DNA from: Labrys wisconsinensis
Lineage (GTDB): Bacteria > Pseudomonadota > Alphaproteobacteria > Rhizobiales > Labraceae
DNA: 64,000 bases
NCBI RefSeq assembly: GCF_030814995.1
Contig: NZ_JAUSVX010000012.1
Location: 1 to 64,000, forward strand
Reading direction: 5' to 3'
A model generated the notes under the pieces. That model was not told the DNA's origin and did no database searches. It saw nothing but the letters and a program-made list of their open reading frames with translations. Both the position numbers and the translations under genes were made by a program. Shown here piece by piece: positions 17,118 to 27,200 of this stretch (position 1 is the first letter of the stretch; each line of letters opens with the position of its first letter).

Positions 17118-18124
17118 GCCGCTTCCTCCTCTTCGCCATAGCCGACGAGATGCAGCGGCCGGGCGGCAAGCCCCTGGCCCTTAGCCCAATGCACCAGCGC
17201 CTCCTCCTGGCCGTGGGTGACCCAGAGCTCGGCGCAGCCCGTCTCCAGGACGGTGCGCTGCAGGTCCGGCCAGTCCGCGTGGTCGGAGACGACCAGCGGC
17301 AGCTCCGCGCCGCTCTGGCGGGCGCGGGCGCGGATGCGCATCCAGCCGGAGGCATAGGCGGCGACGGGGTCGGGCAGCTTGCGCGACCAGAGGTCGCCGA
17401 GGGCGCCGGGCGGGCACAGCACGATCGATCCGGCCAGGGTCTTCGGATCCACGTCCCGCACTAGCCTGACGTCGCCGAGCGCCACGCCGTTCGCCTCGTA
17501 GAGCCGGGTCAGCTTCTCCATGGCGCCGTGGAGATAGACCGGCGCCTGGTGGCCGCCGGCGCGGATCAGGGCGACGAGGCGCTGGGCCTTGCCGAGGGGA
17601 TAGGCGCCGACGAGATGGGCGCGCTCGGGAAACATCGCCGCCGAGCGCAGGAGCTTGGCGACCTCGCCGTCGGCATCGGGATGGCGGAAGACCGGCAGGG
17701 CGAAGGTCGCCTCGGAGATGAAGACCTCGCACCGCACCGGCTCGAACGGCGCGCACGTCGGATCGGCGGCCCGCTTGTAATCACCGGACACGACGATCCT
17801 CAGCCCCCTCGCCTCGAAGGCGATCTGGGCCGAGCCGAGCACATGGCCGGCGGGATGGAAGGTGGCGGTGACGCCGCCGAGATCGATCGGCCGGCCGGGC
17901 TCGGCGACCTGCCGCGTGCCGCAGAAATCCTCGCCGTAGCGCGCGGCCATGATGGCCAGGGTCTCGCGCGTCGCCAGCACCGCGCCGTGGCCGGCGCGGG
18001 CATGGTCGGAGTGGCCATGGGTGATCAGCGCCCGTGCCACCGGCCGCATCGGGTCGACATGGACGTCGGCGATCGGGCAATGCAGGCCGGCTGGCGTGGG
18101 AACGAGCAGGTCGGACGGGCGCAT
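17114..18124 (-). CDS. Ligase-associated DNA damage-response exonuclease (metallo-beta-lactamase/beta-CASP fold)
   Basis: The start is the ATG giving MRPSDLLVPTPAGLHCPIADVH, for 336 residues. HGHSDH at 36-41 is the metallo-beta-lactamase metal-binding motif, followed by HPAGHVLGSAQ and SGDYK. A C-terminal region with VVSDHADW completes a beta-CASP-like nuclease. This matches the TIGR04122-type exonuclease that always travels with the ATP-dependent ligase and Lhr-like helicase. It probably processes DNA ends before ligation. It is first in a leftward two- or three-gene operon. Its start is only 81 bp from the divergent methyltransferase gene, so the promoters face each other there. Confidence 0.9.
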   Translation of the reverse strand: MRPSDLLVPTPAGLHCPIADVHVDPMRPVARALITHGHSDHARAGHGAVLATRETLAIMAARYGEDFCGTRQVAEPGRPIDLGGVTATFHPAGHVLGSAQIAFEARGLRIVVSGDYKRAADPTCAPFEPVRCEVFISEATFALPVFRHPDADGEVAKLLRSAAMFPERAHLVGAYPLGKAQRLVALIRAGGHQAPVYLHGAMEKLTRLYEANGVALGDVRLVRDVDPKTLAGSIVLCPPGALGDLWSRKLPDPVAAYASGWMRIRARARQSGAELPLVVSDHADWPDLQRTVLETGCAELWVTHGQEEALVHWAKGQGLAARPLHLVGYGEEEEAA

Positions 18125-18205
18125 GCCGCGAAGATAGGCCGCCAGCCGGCCAATGTCATCGCGGCGGGGCTGGCCGGCGTCGCCGGGAGGCGCTATGGCC
18201 TCGCC

Positions 18206-19141
18206 ATGTCCGCGCACCGCTCCTCCGGCGACGCCGTCGCCGACCGCCGCTACGCCTATGCCATGCAGTACCGCGCCGCCGACGAGCCCGGCGCCGCGGC
18301 GGAGCTGATCGAGCAGGCGCTGGAGCTCGCGCCGGGCTGGGCGGCGGGCTGGGTGGCGCTCGGCGAGGCCCGCGAGGCCGCCGGCGCGGGCGAGCCCGCA
18401 GCCTCGGCCTATCGCCATGCCCTCGAACTCGACCCCGCCGACACCGCCGGGGCGCGGGCCCGCCTCGCCCGCCTCGGCGAGGCGCCGGCCGACGGCGCGG
18501 TGACGCCGGCCCATGTCGCGGCCCTGTTCGACGACTATGCCGCCCGCTTCGAGGCTTCGCTGGTCGGCGCCCTCGCCTATCGCGGCCCGGCCCTGCTGCG
18601 CCAAGCGGTGACCGCCGTGACCGCCGCCGGTGGGCCGGCACGCTTTGACCGCGCGGTCGACCTCGGCTGCGGCACGGGCCTGGCCGCCGAGGCCTTCGCC
18701 GATCTCTGCGCGCGCATCGACGGCGTCGACCTCTCCGCCAACATGCTGGCCGCCGCCGCCGGCAAGGGCCTCTATGCCAGCCTGACGCAGGCCTCGATCG
18801 ATGCCTATCTCGAGGCAGAGCCGGCGGCCTCGGCCGACCTCGTGCTCGCCGCCGACGTGCTGGTCTATCTCGGCGACCTCGGTGCCCTGTTCGTCCGGGT
18901 CGCGCGGGTGCTGCGGGCGAGCGGGCGCTTCGCGTTCACGGTGCAGACGGCGGAGGGCGGTGGCGACTTCGTCCTCGGCCCGGACCTGCGCTATGCCCAC
19001 GGCGCCGATGCCGTCCGGCGCTGGGCGGCCGCGGCCGGCCTCGCCGTGCGCATGCTCCAGGAGGCCTCGACCCGCACCGATGCGGGGCGGCCGGTGCCCG
19101 GCCTGCTCCTGGTGCTCGAAAAGCCGGAGACGGCGGGCTAG
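18206..19141 (+). CDS. TPR-containing class I SAM-dependent methyltransferase
   Basis: The 311-residue product has two parts. About residues 20-90 form tetratricopeptide-like helices (EPGAAAELIEQALELAPGW and a second copy). About 100-305 form a Rossmann methyltransferase with motif I DLGCGTG (about 151-157), DGVDLSANML as the acidic ribose-binding strand, and LAADVLVYLGDL as motif IV. Similar proteins are described as contractile-protein or TPR methyltransferases, but the substrate is unknown. The ATG at 18206 has GGGAGG about 16 bases upstream, a little far. It stands between the divergent exonuclease and helicase genes of the DNA-damage module and ends ten bases before the helicase start. 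Confidence 0.84.
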   Translation: MSAHRSSGDAVADRRYAYAMQYRAADEPGAAAELIEQALELAPGWAAGWVALGEAREAAGAGEPAASAYRHALELDPADTAGARARLARLGEAPADGAVTPAHVAALFDDYAARFEASLVGALAYRGPALLRQAVTAVTAAGGPARFDRAVDLGCGTGLAAEAFADLCARIDGVDLSANMLAAAAGKGLYASLTQASIDAYLEAEPAASADLVLAADVLVYLGDLGALFVRVARVLRASGRFAFTVQTAEGGGDFVLGPDLRYAHGADAVRRWAAAAGLAVRMLQEASTRTDAGRPVPGLLLVLEKPETAG

Positions 19142-19151
19142 AACGGAAGGC

Positions 19152-21767
19152 GTGTCCGCGCCGCCCGCCCTCCTGCCCGAGCCGTTCGCCGCCTGGTTCG
19201 CCGGGCGCGGCTGGACGCCGCGGCGCCACCAGCTCGACCTGATCGAGGCGGCCCGGGCGCAGCGCTCGGTGCTGCTGATCGCGCCGACCGGCGCCGGCAA
19301 GACCCTGGCCGGCTTCCTGCCCTCGCTGATCGAGCTCGCCGGCCGGCGCGCGCGGCAGGCGGGCGAACCCACCCGCCTGCACACGCTCTACATCTCGCCG
19401 CTCAAGGCGCTGGCGGTCGACGTCGCCCGCAACCTGCAGGGCCCCGCCGCCGAGATGGGCCTGCCGGTGCGGATCGAGACCCGCACCGGCGACACGCCGC
19501 AGGCCAAGCGCCAGCGCCAGAAGCTCGATCCGCCCGACATCCTCCTGACCACACCGGAGCAGCTGGCGCTGCTCCTCGCCAGCCGCGAGGCGGAGACGCT
19601 GTTCGGCACGCTCGAGCGGATCGTGCTCGACGAATTGCACTCGATCGTCACCGCCAAGCGCGGCGACCTCCTGGCGCTCGGCCTGGCGCGCCTCAGGGCG
19701 CTGGCGCCCAGGCTGCAGGCGGTCGGCCTCTCCGCCACGGTGCGCGACCCCGACGAGCTGCGCCGCTGGCTGGTGGCGCAGACCCGCCCGGCGCCGGGGC
19801 ACGAACCGCCCATGGCCGGCCTCGTCGTCGCCGAGGGCGGCGCCCGGCCGGACCTCGCCATCCTCGACACCGAGAAGCGCCTGCCCTGGGCCGGGCACAC
19901 CGCGCGCCACGCCATGGCGGAGATCTACGGCCTGATCCGGGCCCACAAGACCACGCTGGTCTTCGTCAACACGCGCATGCAGGCCGAGTTCGTGTTCCAG
20001 GAGCTGTGGCGCGTCAACGAGGAGAGCCTGCCCATCGCCCTGCACCACGGCTCGCTCGACGTCGCCCAGCGTCGCAAGGTGGAGGAGGCGATGGTGGCCG
20101 GCCGGCTCAAGGCCGTGGTCTGCACCTCGACGCTCGACCTCGGCATCGACTGGGGCGATGTCGACCTGGTCGTCAATGTCGGCGCGCCCAAGGGCGCCTC
20201 GCGGCTGATGCAGCGGATCGGCCGCGCCAACCACCGGCTCGACGAGCCCTCGCAGGCCGTGCTGGTGCCGACCAACCGCTTCGAGGTGCTGGAATGCCGC
20301 GCCGCGGTCGACGCCGCCTATGCCGGGGCGCAGGACACGCCGATCGCCCGGACCGGCGCCCTCGACGTGCTGGCCCAGCACGTGCTGGGCGTCGCCTGCG
20401 GCGCGCCGTTCCTGGCCGACGAGCTCCATGCCGAGGTGATCTCGGCCGAGCCCTATGCCGGCCTCGACCGCCGGAGCTTCGACGACGTGCTCGCCTTCGC
20501 CGCGACCGGCGGCTACGCGCTCAAGACCTATGACCGCTTTGCCAAGATCCGCCAGGGCAAGGACGGGCGCTGGCGCATCGCCAATCCCGCGGTGGCGCAG
20601 GCCTACCGGCTCAATGTCGGCACCATCGTCGAGGACGCCCTGCTCAAGGTGCGCCTCGCACGCGGGCGCGGCGCGGCGCCGGCCCGGCCGGCCGTCGCGG
20701 CCAAGGTGCAGCCCTGGTTCATGGATCCGGCCGCCAGCGGCCCGCCGAAGCGCCAGTCGCGCGACGGAACGGCGGTGCGCACCGGCTTCGGCGGCCGCGT
20801 GCTCGGCGAGATCGAGGAATATTTCGCCGAGACCATGACGATCGGCGATACCTTCCTGTTCGCCGGCGAGGTGCTGCGCTTCGAGGGCATCGCCGAGGAG
20901 GACGTGCTGGTCTCGCGTGCCGCGGCCGCGGCCGACCCCAAGATCCCCTCCTATCAGGGCGGCAAGTTCCCGCTCTCCACCCACCTGGCGGCGCGGGTCA
21001 GGGCGATCCTGGCCGATCCGCGGGCCTGGCGCGCCCTGCCCGACCAGGTGGCGGACTGGCTCGCCCTGCAGCGCGACGCCTCGATCCTGCCGCCGGCCGG
21101 CGACCTCCTGGTCGAGACCTTTCCGCGGGGGTCGCGGCACTTTCTCGTGGCCTATCCCTTCGAAGGCCGCCTGGCGCACCAGACGCTCGGCATGCTGCTG
21201 ACGCGGCGGCTGGAGCGCGCCCGGCTGAAGCCGCTCGGCTTCGTCGCCAGCGACTATGCCCTGGCGGTCTGGTCGCTCTCCGACATGCGCCATGCCGACA
21301 TGCCGGGCCTGTTCGACGAGGACATGCTCGGCGACGACCTGGAGGAGTGGCTGGCGGAATCGGCGCTGATGAAGCGCATGTTCCGCACCTGCGCCATGAT
21401 CTCCGGGCTGATCGAGCGCCGCATGCCCGGCAAGGAGAAGACCGGGCGGCAGATCACCCTTTCCACCGACCTCGTCTACGACGTGCTGCGCCGGCACGAG
21501 CCGGACCACGTGCTGCTGCGCGCCGCGCGGGCGGACGCGGCCACCGGCCTGCTCGACATCGGCCGCCTGGCGCAGATGCTGTCGCGCGTCCGGGGCCGAA
21601 TCATCCATAAGAGGCTGGATCGCATCTCGCCGCTGGCGGTGCCGAGCATGCTGGAGATCGGCCGCGAGCCGGTCTACGGCGAGGCGACGGACGCGGCCCT
21701 GGCCGAAGCGGCGGACGACCTGATCGCGGAGGCTAGGCTTGGTGCAGGCGCTGGAGCGGGGGACTGA
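19152..21767 (+). CDS. Ligase-associated DEXH-box helicase (Lhr-Core type)
   Basis: No ATG occurs before the Walker A motif, so a non-ATG start is needed. GTG at 19152 gives 871 residues beginning VSAPPALLPEPF and conserves the whole helicase front end. APTGAGKT (44-51) is motif I, ISPLKALAVDV motif Ia, LDELH (about 159-163) motif II and GLSATV motif III. QRIGRANH in the second RecA domain is motif VI. A winged-helix and DUF-type C-terminal half follows, as in Lhr-Core proteins. It is the 3'-5' helicase or translocase of the ligase/exonuclease/PdeM set (TIGR04121-like). The ribosome binding site is poorly spaced, so the exact start is uncertain. Confidence 0.9.
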   Translation: MSAPPALLPEPFAAWFAGRGWTPRRHQLDLIEAARAQRSVLLIAPTGAGKTLAGFLPSLIELAGRRARQAGEPTRLHTLYISPLKALAVDVARNLQGPAAEMGLPVRIETRTGDTPQAKRQRQKLDPPDILLTTPEQLALLLASREAETLFGTLERIVLDELHSIVTAKRGDLLALGLARLRALAPRLQAVGLSATVRDPDELRRWLVAQTRPAPGHEPPMAGLVVAEGGARPDLAILDTEKRLPWAGHTARHAMAEIYGLIRAHKTTLVFVNTRMQAEFVFQELWRVNEESLPIALHHGSLDVAQRRKVEEAMVAGRLKAVVCTSTLDLGIDWGDVDLVVNVGAPKGASRLMQRIGRANHRLDEPSQAVLVPTNRFEVLECRAAVDAAYAGAQDTPIARTGALDVLAQHVLGVACGAPFLADELHAEVISAEPYAGLDRRSFDDVLAFAATGGYALKTYDRFAKIRQGKDGRWRIANPAVAQAYRLNVGTIVEDALLKVRLARGRGAAPARPAVAAKVQPWFMDPAASGPPKRQSRDGTAVRTGFGGRVLGEIEEYFAETMTIGDTFLFAGEVLRFEGIAEEDVLVSRAAAAADPKIPSYQGGKFPLSTHLAARVRAILADPRAWRALPDQVADWLALQRDASILPPAGDLLVETFPRGSRHFLVAYPFEGRLAHQTLGMLLTRRLERARLKPLGFVASDYALAVWSLSDMRHADMPGLFDEDMLGDDLEEWLAESALMKRMFRTCAMISGLIERRMPGKEKTGRQITLSTDLVYDVLRRHEPDHVLLRAARADAATGLLDIGRLAQMLSRVRGRIIHKRLDRISPLAVPSMLEIGREPVYGEATDAALAEAADDLIAEARLGAGAGAGD

Positions 21768-21771
21768 GACG

Positions 21772-22458
21772 ATGCGGCAAGGCGAGGCCCTGCTGCACGT
21801 GGCCGGCACCGATTTCATCGCCAGCGTCGAGGGCGCGCTGGTCTGGCCGGAGGAGAGCCTCCTCGCCATCGCCGACCTGCACCTGGAGAAGGGCTCGTCC
21901 TTCGCCGAGCGGCGCGTGCTGCTGCCGCCTTACGACACCGCCGCCACGCTGGCCCGCCTCGCCCGGCTGATCCAGCGCTTCGCGCCCCGGCGGCTGGTGC
22001 TCCTCGGCGACAGCTTCCACGACCGGCGGGCGAGCGGGCGCATCGCCCCGGGCGACCGCGAGGCGCTCATCCATCTCCTGGCGCGGCGCGAGGTGTTCTG
22101 GATCGCCGGCAACCACGACCCCGACCCGCCCGAGGCGCTGCCGGGCGATGCCGCCGACTGCCTGGCCCTCGGCCCGGTGCTGTTCCGCCACGAGCCTCGC
22201 GCCGGGGCGGCGGCGGGCGAGGTCGCCGGGCACCTGCATCCGGTGGCGCGCGTCGCCGCCCGCGGCCGCGCCCTGCGCCGGCGCTGCTTCGCCGGCGACG
22301 GCAGCCGCGCCGTGCTGCCGGCCTTCGGCGCCTATGCCGGCGGCCTCAACGTGCGGGACGTGGCCTTCGCGCCGCTGTTCCCGAAAGGCTTCACCGCCCA
22401 TCTCATGGGCGACGAGCGCGTGTTCGCCTTTCCGCGGGCGCGCTGCATCGGCGATTGA
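21772..22458 (+). CDS. pdeM: Ligase-associated metallophosphoesterase PdeM
   Basis: I chose the ATG at 21772, four bases after the helicase stop, giving MRQGEALLHVAGTDF and 228 residues, the family length. An in-frame TTG upstream would overlap the helicase gene. The calcineurin-like motifs are all visible: ADLHLEKG, LGDSFHD, GNHDP and GHLHP. They hold the two-metal site. PdeM proteins (TIGR04123-like) act as phosphodiesterases or endonucleases in the ligase damage-response module. Gene adjacency and spacing indicate cotranscription with the helicase. The product would act in the cytoplasm, as no signal peptide is present. Confidence 0.9.
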   Translation: MRQGEALLHVAGTDFIASVEGALVWPEESLLAIADLHLEKGSSFAERRVLLPPYDTAATLARLARLIQRFAPRRLVLLGDSFHDRRASGRIAPGDREALIHLLARREVFWIAGNHDPDPPEALPGDAADCLALGPVLFRHEPRAGAAAGEVAGHLHPVARVAARGRALRRRCFAGDGSRAVLPAFGAYAGGLNVRDVAFAPLFPKGFTAHLMGDERVFAFPRARCIGD

Positions 22459-22460
22459 CG

Positions 22461-23228
22461 TCAGTCCCGCCGGAACACCACCGTGGCGAACCAGCCGAGC
22501 GTCACGGCGATCAGGCAGGTGGCGAGCCCGTAGACCGGCGCCCGGTCCTTGGACCATTGCGCCACCTGGTCCTCGAAGCCGGTCTTGATCACCTCCAGCG
22601 AGGCACGCTGGCCGGTGACCACCTCGCCGTCGATCAGGAGCCTGGTCTCCACCTGGTAGATGCCGAGCGGCACGTTCGGCGGCAGCGGGATGGTGGCGCG
22701 GAACAGCGTGTCGTTGAGGAAGGACACGCCCCGCGGCTGCTGCGCGTAGAGGCCGCCCTGCGATTTCAGCCGGATCAGCGCGTCGCGGAACGCCTGCTCC
22801 TCCGGACGCGCCGCGTCGAGGCCGTCGCTGTCGAGCGCCGCCGGGAGCGAGAGCCGGTAGCGCGCCACGGTCTCGGGCGTTGCGATCTCGTCGATCGGCC
22901 GGGTCGAGGCGATGGCCAGGAAGCTCGGCGCCTCCGGAAACTGGCGCCGCTCGGCGTTGATCCAGACGCCGGCCTCGCGCTGCTTCAGGCGCACGTCGAG
23001 CGGCACCGCCGGGCCGCGCACGGTGACGGCGATGTCGTAGCGGCCATGGCTGCCGATGCGCTCGCCGCGCTCGATGCCGCCGAAGACGACGATGTCGGCG
23101 CCGGCGAAGTTGGACTGGATGGCGACCCGCGGCGTCGAGACGGTGACGACGAGGTTCTCGGCCGCGGCGGGCGTGGCCCGGAGCAGGACGAAGGCGACCG
23201 CGGCGATGATGGCGGACGCACCCCTCAT
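22461..23228 (-). CDS. TIGR02186 family membrane-anchored periplasmic protein
   Basis: The 255-residue product has an N-terminal signal peptide (MRGASAIIAAVAFVLLRATPAAA) and a single C-terminal membrane helix (about 230-251). A beta-rich periplasmic domain lies between, containing FAGADIVVFGGIERG and a second half with RATIPLPPNVPLGIYQVE. This matches the TIGR02186 family, whose biochemical role is not established. It overlaps the TSUP transporter gene by four bases (ATGA). This pairing is common in alphaproteobacteria, so it is probably an accessory subunit of that transporter. It converges with pdeM, with only two bases between the stop codons. Confidence 0.86.
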   Translation of the reverse strand: MRGASAIIAAVAFVLLRATPAAAENLVVTVSTPRVAIQSNFAGADIVVFGGIERGERIGSHGRYDIAVTVRGPAVPLDVRLKQREAGVWINAERRQFPEAPSFLAIASTRPIDEIATPETVARYRLSLPAALDSDGLDAARPEEQAFRDALIRLKSQGGLYAQQPRGVSFLNDTLFRATIPLPPNVPLGIYQVETRLLIDGEVVTGQRASLEVIKTGFEDQVAQWSKDRAPVYGLATCLIAVTLGWFATVVFRRD

Positions 23229-24145
23229 CTCGCCCTCGTCGCCAGGGAGAAGAGCTCGTCGGGCCTGACCATCAGGTCGACGGCGAAGCGCACGCCGACG
23301 GTGAGCACGATCAGCGCCAGCAGGAAGCGGAAATGCTCGCCGCGGATATTGTGGCCGGCCCGCGCCCCGAACTGGGCGCCGACCACGCCGCCGACGATGA
23401 GGAGCAGTCCCAGCACCACGTCCACCGACTGGTTGGTGGTGGCGTGCAGCATGGTGGCGGCGAGCATGGTGAACAGGATCTGGAACTGGGAGGTGCCGAC
23501 CACCACCGCCGTCGGCACGCGAAAGAGATAGATCAGCGCCGGCACCAGGATGAAGCCGCCGCCGATGCCGAGCAGCGTGCCGGCAAAGCCGATGAACACC
23601 CCGAGCCCGACCACCGGGACGACGCTGACATAGATGCCGGAGGTCGGAAAGCGCATCTTCCAGGGCAGGCCGTGGAACCAGGCGTGCCGGCCGGCGCGCG
23701 GGCGGCGGACCGGGGTGCGCGAGCGGGCGCGCAGGATGGCGCGAACGCTCTCCACCGCCATGGCCGTGCCGATGCCGCCGAGCAGCGTGACGTAGGAGAG
23801 CTGGATGATCAGGTCGAGCTGGCCGATCGCCTGCATGCGGTTGAAGAACAGCACGCCGAGGACGGTGCCGACGGCGCCGCCGGTGAGCAGCGTCGCGCCG
23901 AGCTTGAAGTCGACCGCCCGCCGTCGCCAGTAGGAGATGACGCCTGTCGTGGAGGAGGCGGCGACCTGGCTGGTGACCGTGGCGACCGCCACCGCCGGCG
24001 GGATGCCGGAGAAGATCAGGAGCGGCGTCATCAGGAAGCCGCCGCCGACACCGAACAGGCCGGAGAGAAAGCCGACGGCCGCGCCCATGCCGAGGATGGT
24101 GAACATGTTCACCGGGATCTCGGCGATGGGCAGGTAGATCAGCAC
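23225..24145 (-). CDS. TSUP (TauE/SafE) family anion permease
   Basis: The 306-residue product has eight or nine hydrophobic segments and two GMGAAVGFLSGLFGVGGGF / FAGTLLGIGGGFILVPALI repeats, the duplicated signature of TauE/SafE sulfite or sulfonate exporters. I chose the GTG at 24145, giving a start like (V/M)xIYLPIAEIPVN, which is the usual N-terminus. A TTG further upstream would add nine unlikely residues. The substrate is an organosulfur or sulfur oxyanion by family only. It is first in a two-gene operon with the TIGR02186 protein. Confidence 0.86.
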   Translation of the reverse strand: MLIYLPIAEIPVNMFTILGMGAAVGFLSGLFGVGGGFLMTPLLIFSGIPPAVAVATVTSQVAASSTTGVISYWRRRAVDFKLGATLLTGGAVGTVLGVLFFNRMQAIGQLDLIIQLSYVTLLGGIGTAMAVESVRAILRARSRTPVRRPRAGRHAWFHGLPWKMRFPTSGIYVSVVPVVGLGVFIGFAGTLLGIGGGFILVPALIYLFRVPTAVVVGTSQFQILFTMLAATMLHATTNQSVDVVLGLLLIVGGVVGAQFGARAGHNIRGEHFRFLLALIVLTVGVRFAVDLMVRPDELFSLATRAR

Positions 24146-24255
24146 GCTCGGTCCCGGTGAGGCAGACGACAAAAGCCCGGCCGCGTCGTTTCGCGCCCGG
24201 GCGAGTTCGCAGGGAAGCGCCTCGGCGGCGCCCTGTCAATCGAGCGTCGCGCCGG

Positions 24256-27200
24256 TCAGGCGCCCTCGCGCGACGCCGTCGCCCAGGACGCGGGCGGCAG
24301 CGTCGCCTCGTTGGCCATGGCCGGCGCCTCCTGCGGCTTGAAGCCGGCGACCGCCGCCTTCTGCGCCGCGAGCGTCGCAGCGTCCAGCCGGCGGGCGACG
24401 TCGTCACGCTTCTTGCCGGCGTCGGGGTCGCCCTGGGCCGCGGCGAGCGAGAACCACTTGTAGGCTTCCGGCAGGTCCGGCGTCGAACCGAGGCCGCGCG
24501 CCACCAGGATGGCGTAGTTGTACTCGCTGTCGCGCAGGCCGCGCTCGGCCGCCTGGCGGAACCATCGTGCCGCCGCCGCATAGTCCGGCTTGCCGTCGAC
24601 CGCACCCTCCGCATAGAGCACGGCCAGGTTGTGCATCGCCTTGATATTGCCGCCGGCGGCGGCGCGCTGGTACCAGGTCCGGGCGAGATCGAGGTCCTTG
24701 GCGACGCCCATGCCCTTCTCGTACATCGAGCCGAGCCGGTACTGCGCCGGCACGAAGCCCTTGTCGCCGGAGCGCTGGTAGAGCTGCGCCGCGGCCTTGA
24801 GGTCGGCATCGGCGCCGCCGGCGGCCAGGCGCGTGGCGAGGTCGAACAGGGCGCGCGGATCCTCCGCCTTCACGGCCTGCTGCAGCCGCGCCGGCAGCGT
24901 GTCCGCAGCCGCCGCCGGGGCGGCGGCGTCGGGCGGCGGCAGCATGGCGGTGCCGAGCGAGGGAACGCCGGGATTGATCGGGGCGACCGCCGCGCTCGGG
25001 CGGCCGGCGTCCGCTGCCGGCGCCGCCGGGGCGGGCGGGCCAGGGACGGGTGCGGCCGCGGCCGTGGCGTCGGGCGCCGGCAGGGCGCCCTGAGGCTTGG
25101 GCGCGGCGTCGGCGGGCGGCTGCGTGCCGGACGGCGCCGGCAGCGGGGCGGAGACGCCGGGCTGGTCGGGCGCCGGAGCCGGCGCGGCCGTGGGTCGGAC
25201 CGCCGATGTCCCTTCGCCGGACGAGGCCATGTGGTCGTAGACCTGGTAGGCGCCGAGCGCCATGACCACGGCGGCAAGCCCGAGCAGGATCGGCACGCGG
25301 CGTCGGCGCAGGCGATTGCCGAGGCCGGCGCGGGCGGCGCTGCGCCGGCGCGCCGGTGCGGCCTCGACCGGCGTCTCGCGCTCCGGCTCGGCCGCCTCGG
25401 GCGCGATCTCCGCGCCCCCCCTCTGCGCCATGGCCTGGGCTTCCAGCGCGGCCGCCTGGGCGGCACGGCGGGCGGCCTGGATGAACTCGGTCCGGCGCGC
25501 GTCGGGGTTCGAGGCAGCGGCGGCGACCGCCCTGCCGAAGGACGGGTCGACGGCGGGCTGCGCCGCCGGACGCGGTCCGCCGGTGCCGGGCTCGAGCGGC
25601 ATGTCGAGCGACAGGTCGGCGAGCGCCGAAGCGCCGTCGAAGGCGGGCGTCGCGGCCGCGATCGGCTCGGGGGCAGGCTCGGGACGGCGCGGCGCCGGCG
25701 GCTCGGCCACGGCCTGGCCGATCGGCGCGGACGAATCCCGCTCGAGCTGGCCCATGCGCTCGGCCAGACGCTCCAGCGTCGTCTGCACCGCATCGAGCGT
25801 GACTTCCGTGCGGCGACCGAGCTGGTCCTGGGTCGAGCGGATGTCCGCGAGATGGCGATAGACGTCCTCGGAAAGCACGGCGGACTGGTCGGGCAGCTGC
25901 GCCACCGCGTCGCGCACCGCGCGGGCGGCGGCATCGTCGGCCGCGTCGAGCGCATCGGCCCGGGTCTCGCGCAACTGCGCGAAGAGATCGGCGAGGCTGC
26001 GCTCGATGCCGCCGAGGTCGGGCGGGCGGCTGCCGGCCGCCTCCAGGCGCTCGGCCATGCGGTTGATCTGCTGCTCCAGCGCGTCGAGGGAGCGCTCGTC
26101 GGCGCCGGGCCGCTGGGCCCGGTCGAGCTTCTCGGCGAGCTGGCTGATCATCGCCTCCAGCGGCGCGGCAGCCTGCGGCGCCTGCCGGGCCAGGGCGGCG
26201 TCGATGCGGTCGAGCCGCCGGCCGAGCTCGTCCATGCGTCCGGCCAGGGCCTCGATCGCCTGCGGCCGCACGGCCTCGCCGACGAGATCGCGGATTTCCT
26301 CGGCCTGGGCCTGCAGCCGCTGGATCGCCGCGACATCGACGCCGCGCGAGGCGAGAAGGTCGAGCTTGCCGGCGATCGCCCTGATGTCGCTCTGCATGCC
26401 GGCCATGTCGGGCACGGCCAGGCGAGGCAGGCTGCGGGCGATCTCGGCCAGCTGGCCCTCGACCGAGCGCAGCAGGCTCTCGCTGGCGCCGGCGCTGCGC
26501 AGCTCGTCGATGCGGTCGGCCAGGCCGGCGATGCGGCTCTCCAGCGCGTCGAGGCCCTCGGTGGTCGCCGACGCGGCAAGGGCGCGCGACACCTCTGCCA
26601 GGTCCTGACGCAGCGCTGCGATGGCCGGGTCGGCCGCGAGGCCGGCGGCCTGCTGGCCGATGCTGGTCCGCGACGCCTGCTCGAGCCGGCGGGTGAGCGC
26701 CTCCACCAGGTCCGGATCGAGGCCGCTGGCGGCGATCACGTCGAGCTTGCTGGAGATGCCCTTGAGGTTGCCCTCGAGCCGGGCAAGGTCGGCCGCGGGC
26801 TGGCGCGCGATGTCGTCGAAGCGGCGATGCAGCTTCTCGATGGCCGAAGGGTCCGTGGCCTGGGCGGCGAGGCGATCAAGCTTGCCTGAGATGGTCCTGA
26901 GGTCGCCCTCGACGCGGCCGGGGTCCGGCGCGGTGCTCAGCATCTCCGCCAGCCGGTCGTTGAGCCGGTCCAGCGGCGAAAGGTCGACGGTCTGCGCGGC
27001 AATGCGGTCGAGCTTGCCGGAGATGGTCCTGAGGTCGCCCTCGACCCGGCCGGGCTCCGGCGCGGCGTTCAGCATCTCCTCCAGCTGCCGGTGGAGCTTG
27101 TCCAGCGGCGAGAGATCGGCGGCCTGGGCGGCGATGCGGTCGAGCTTGTCGGAGATGGCCTGCAGGTCCTCCTCGAAGCGGCCGGGATCGGCGACGAGGC

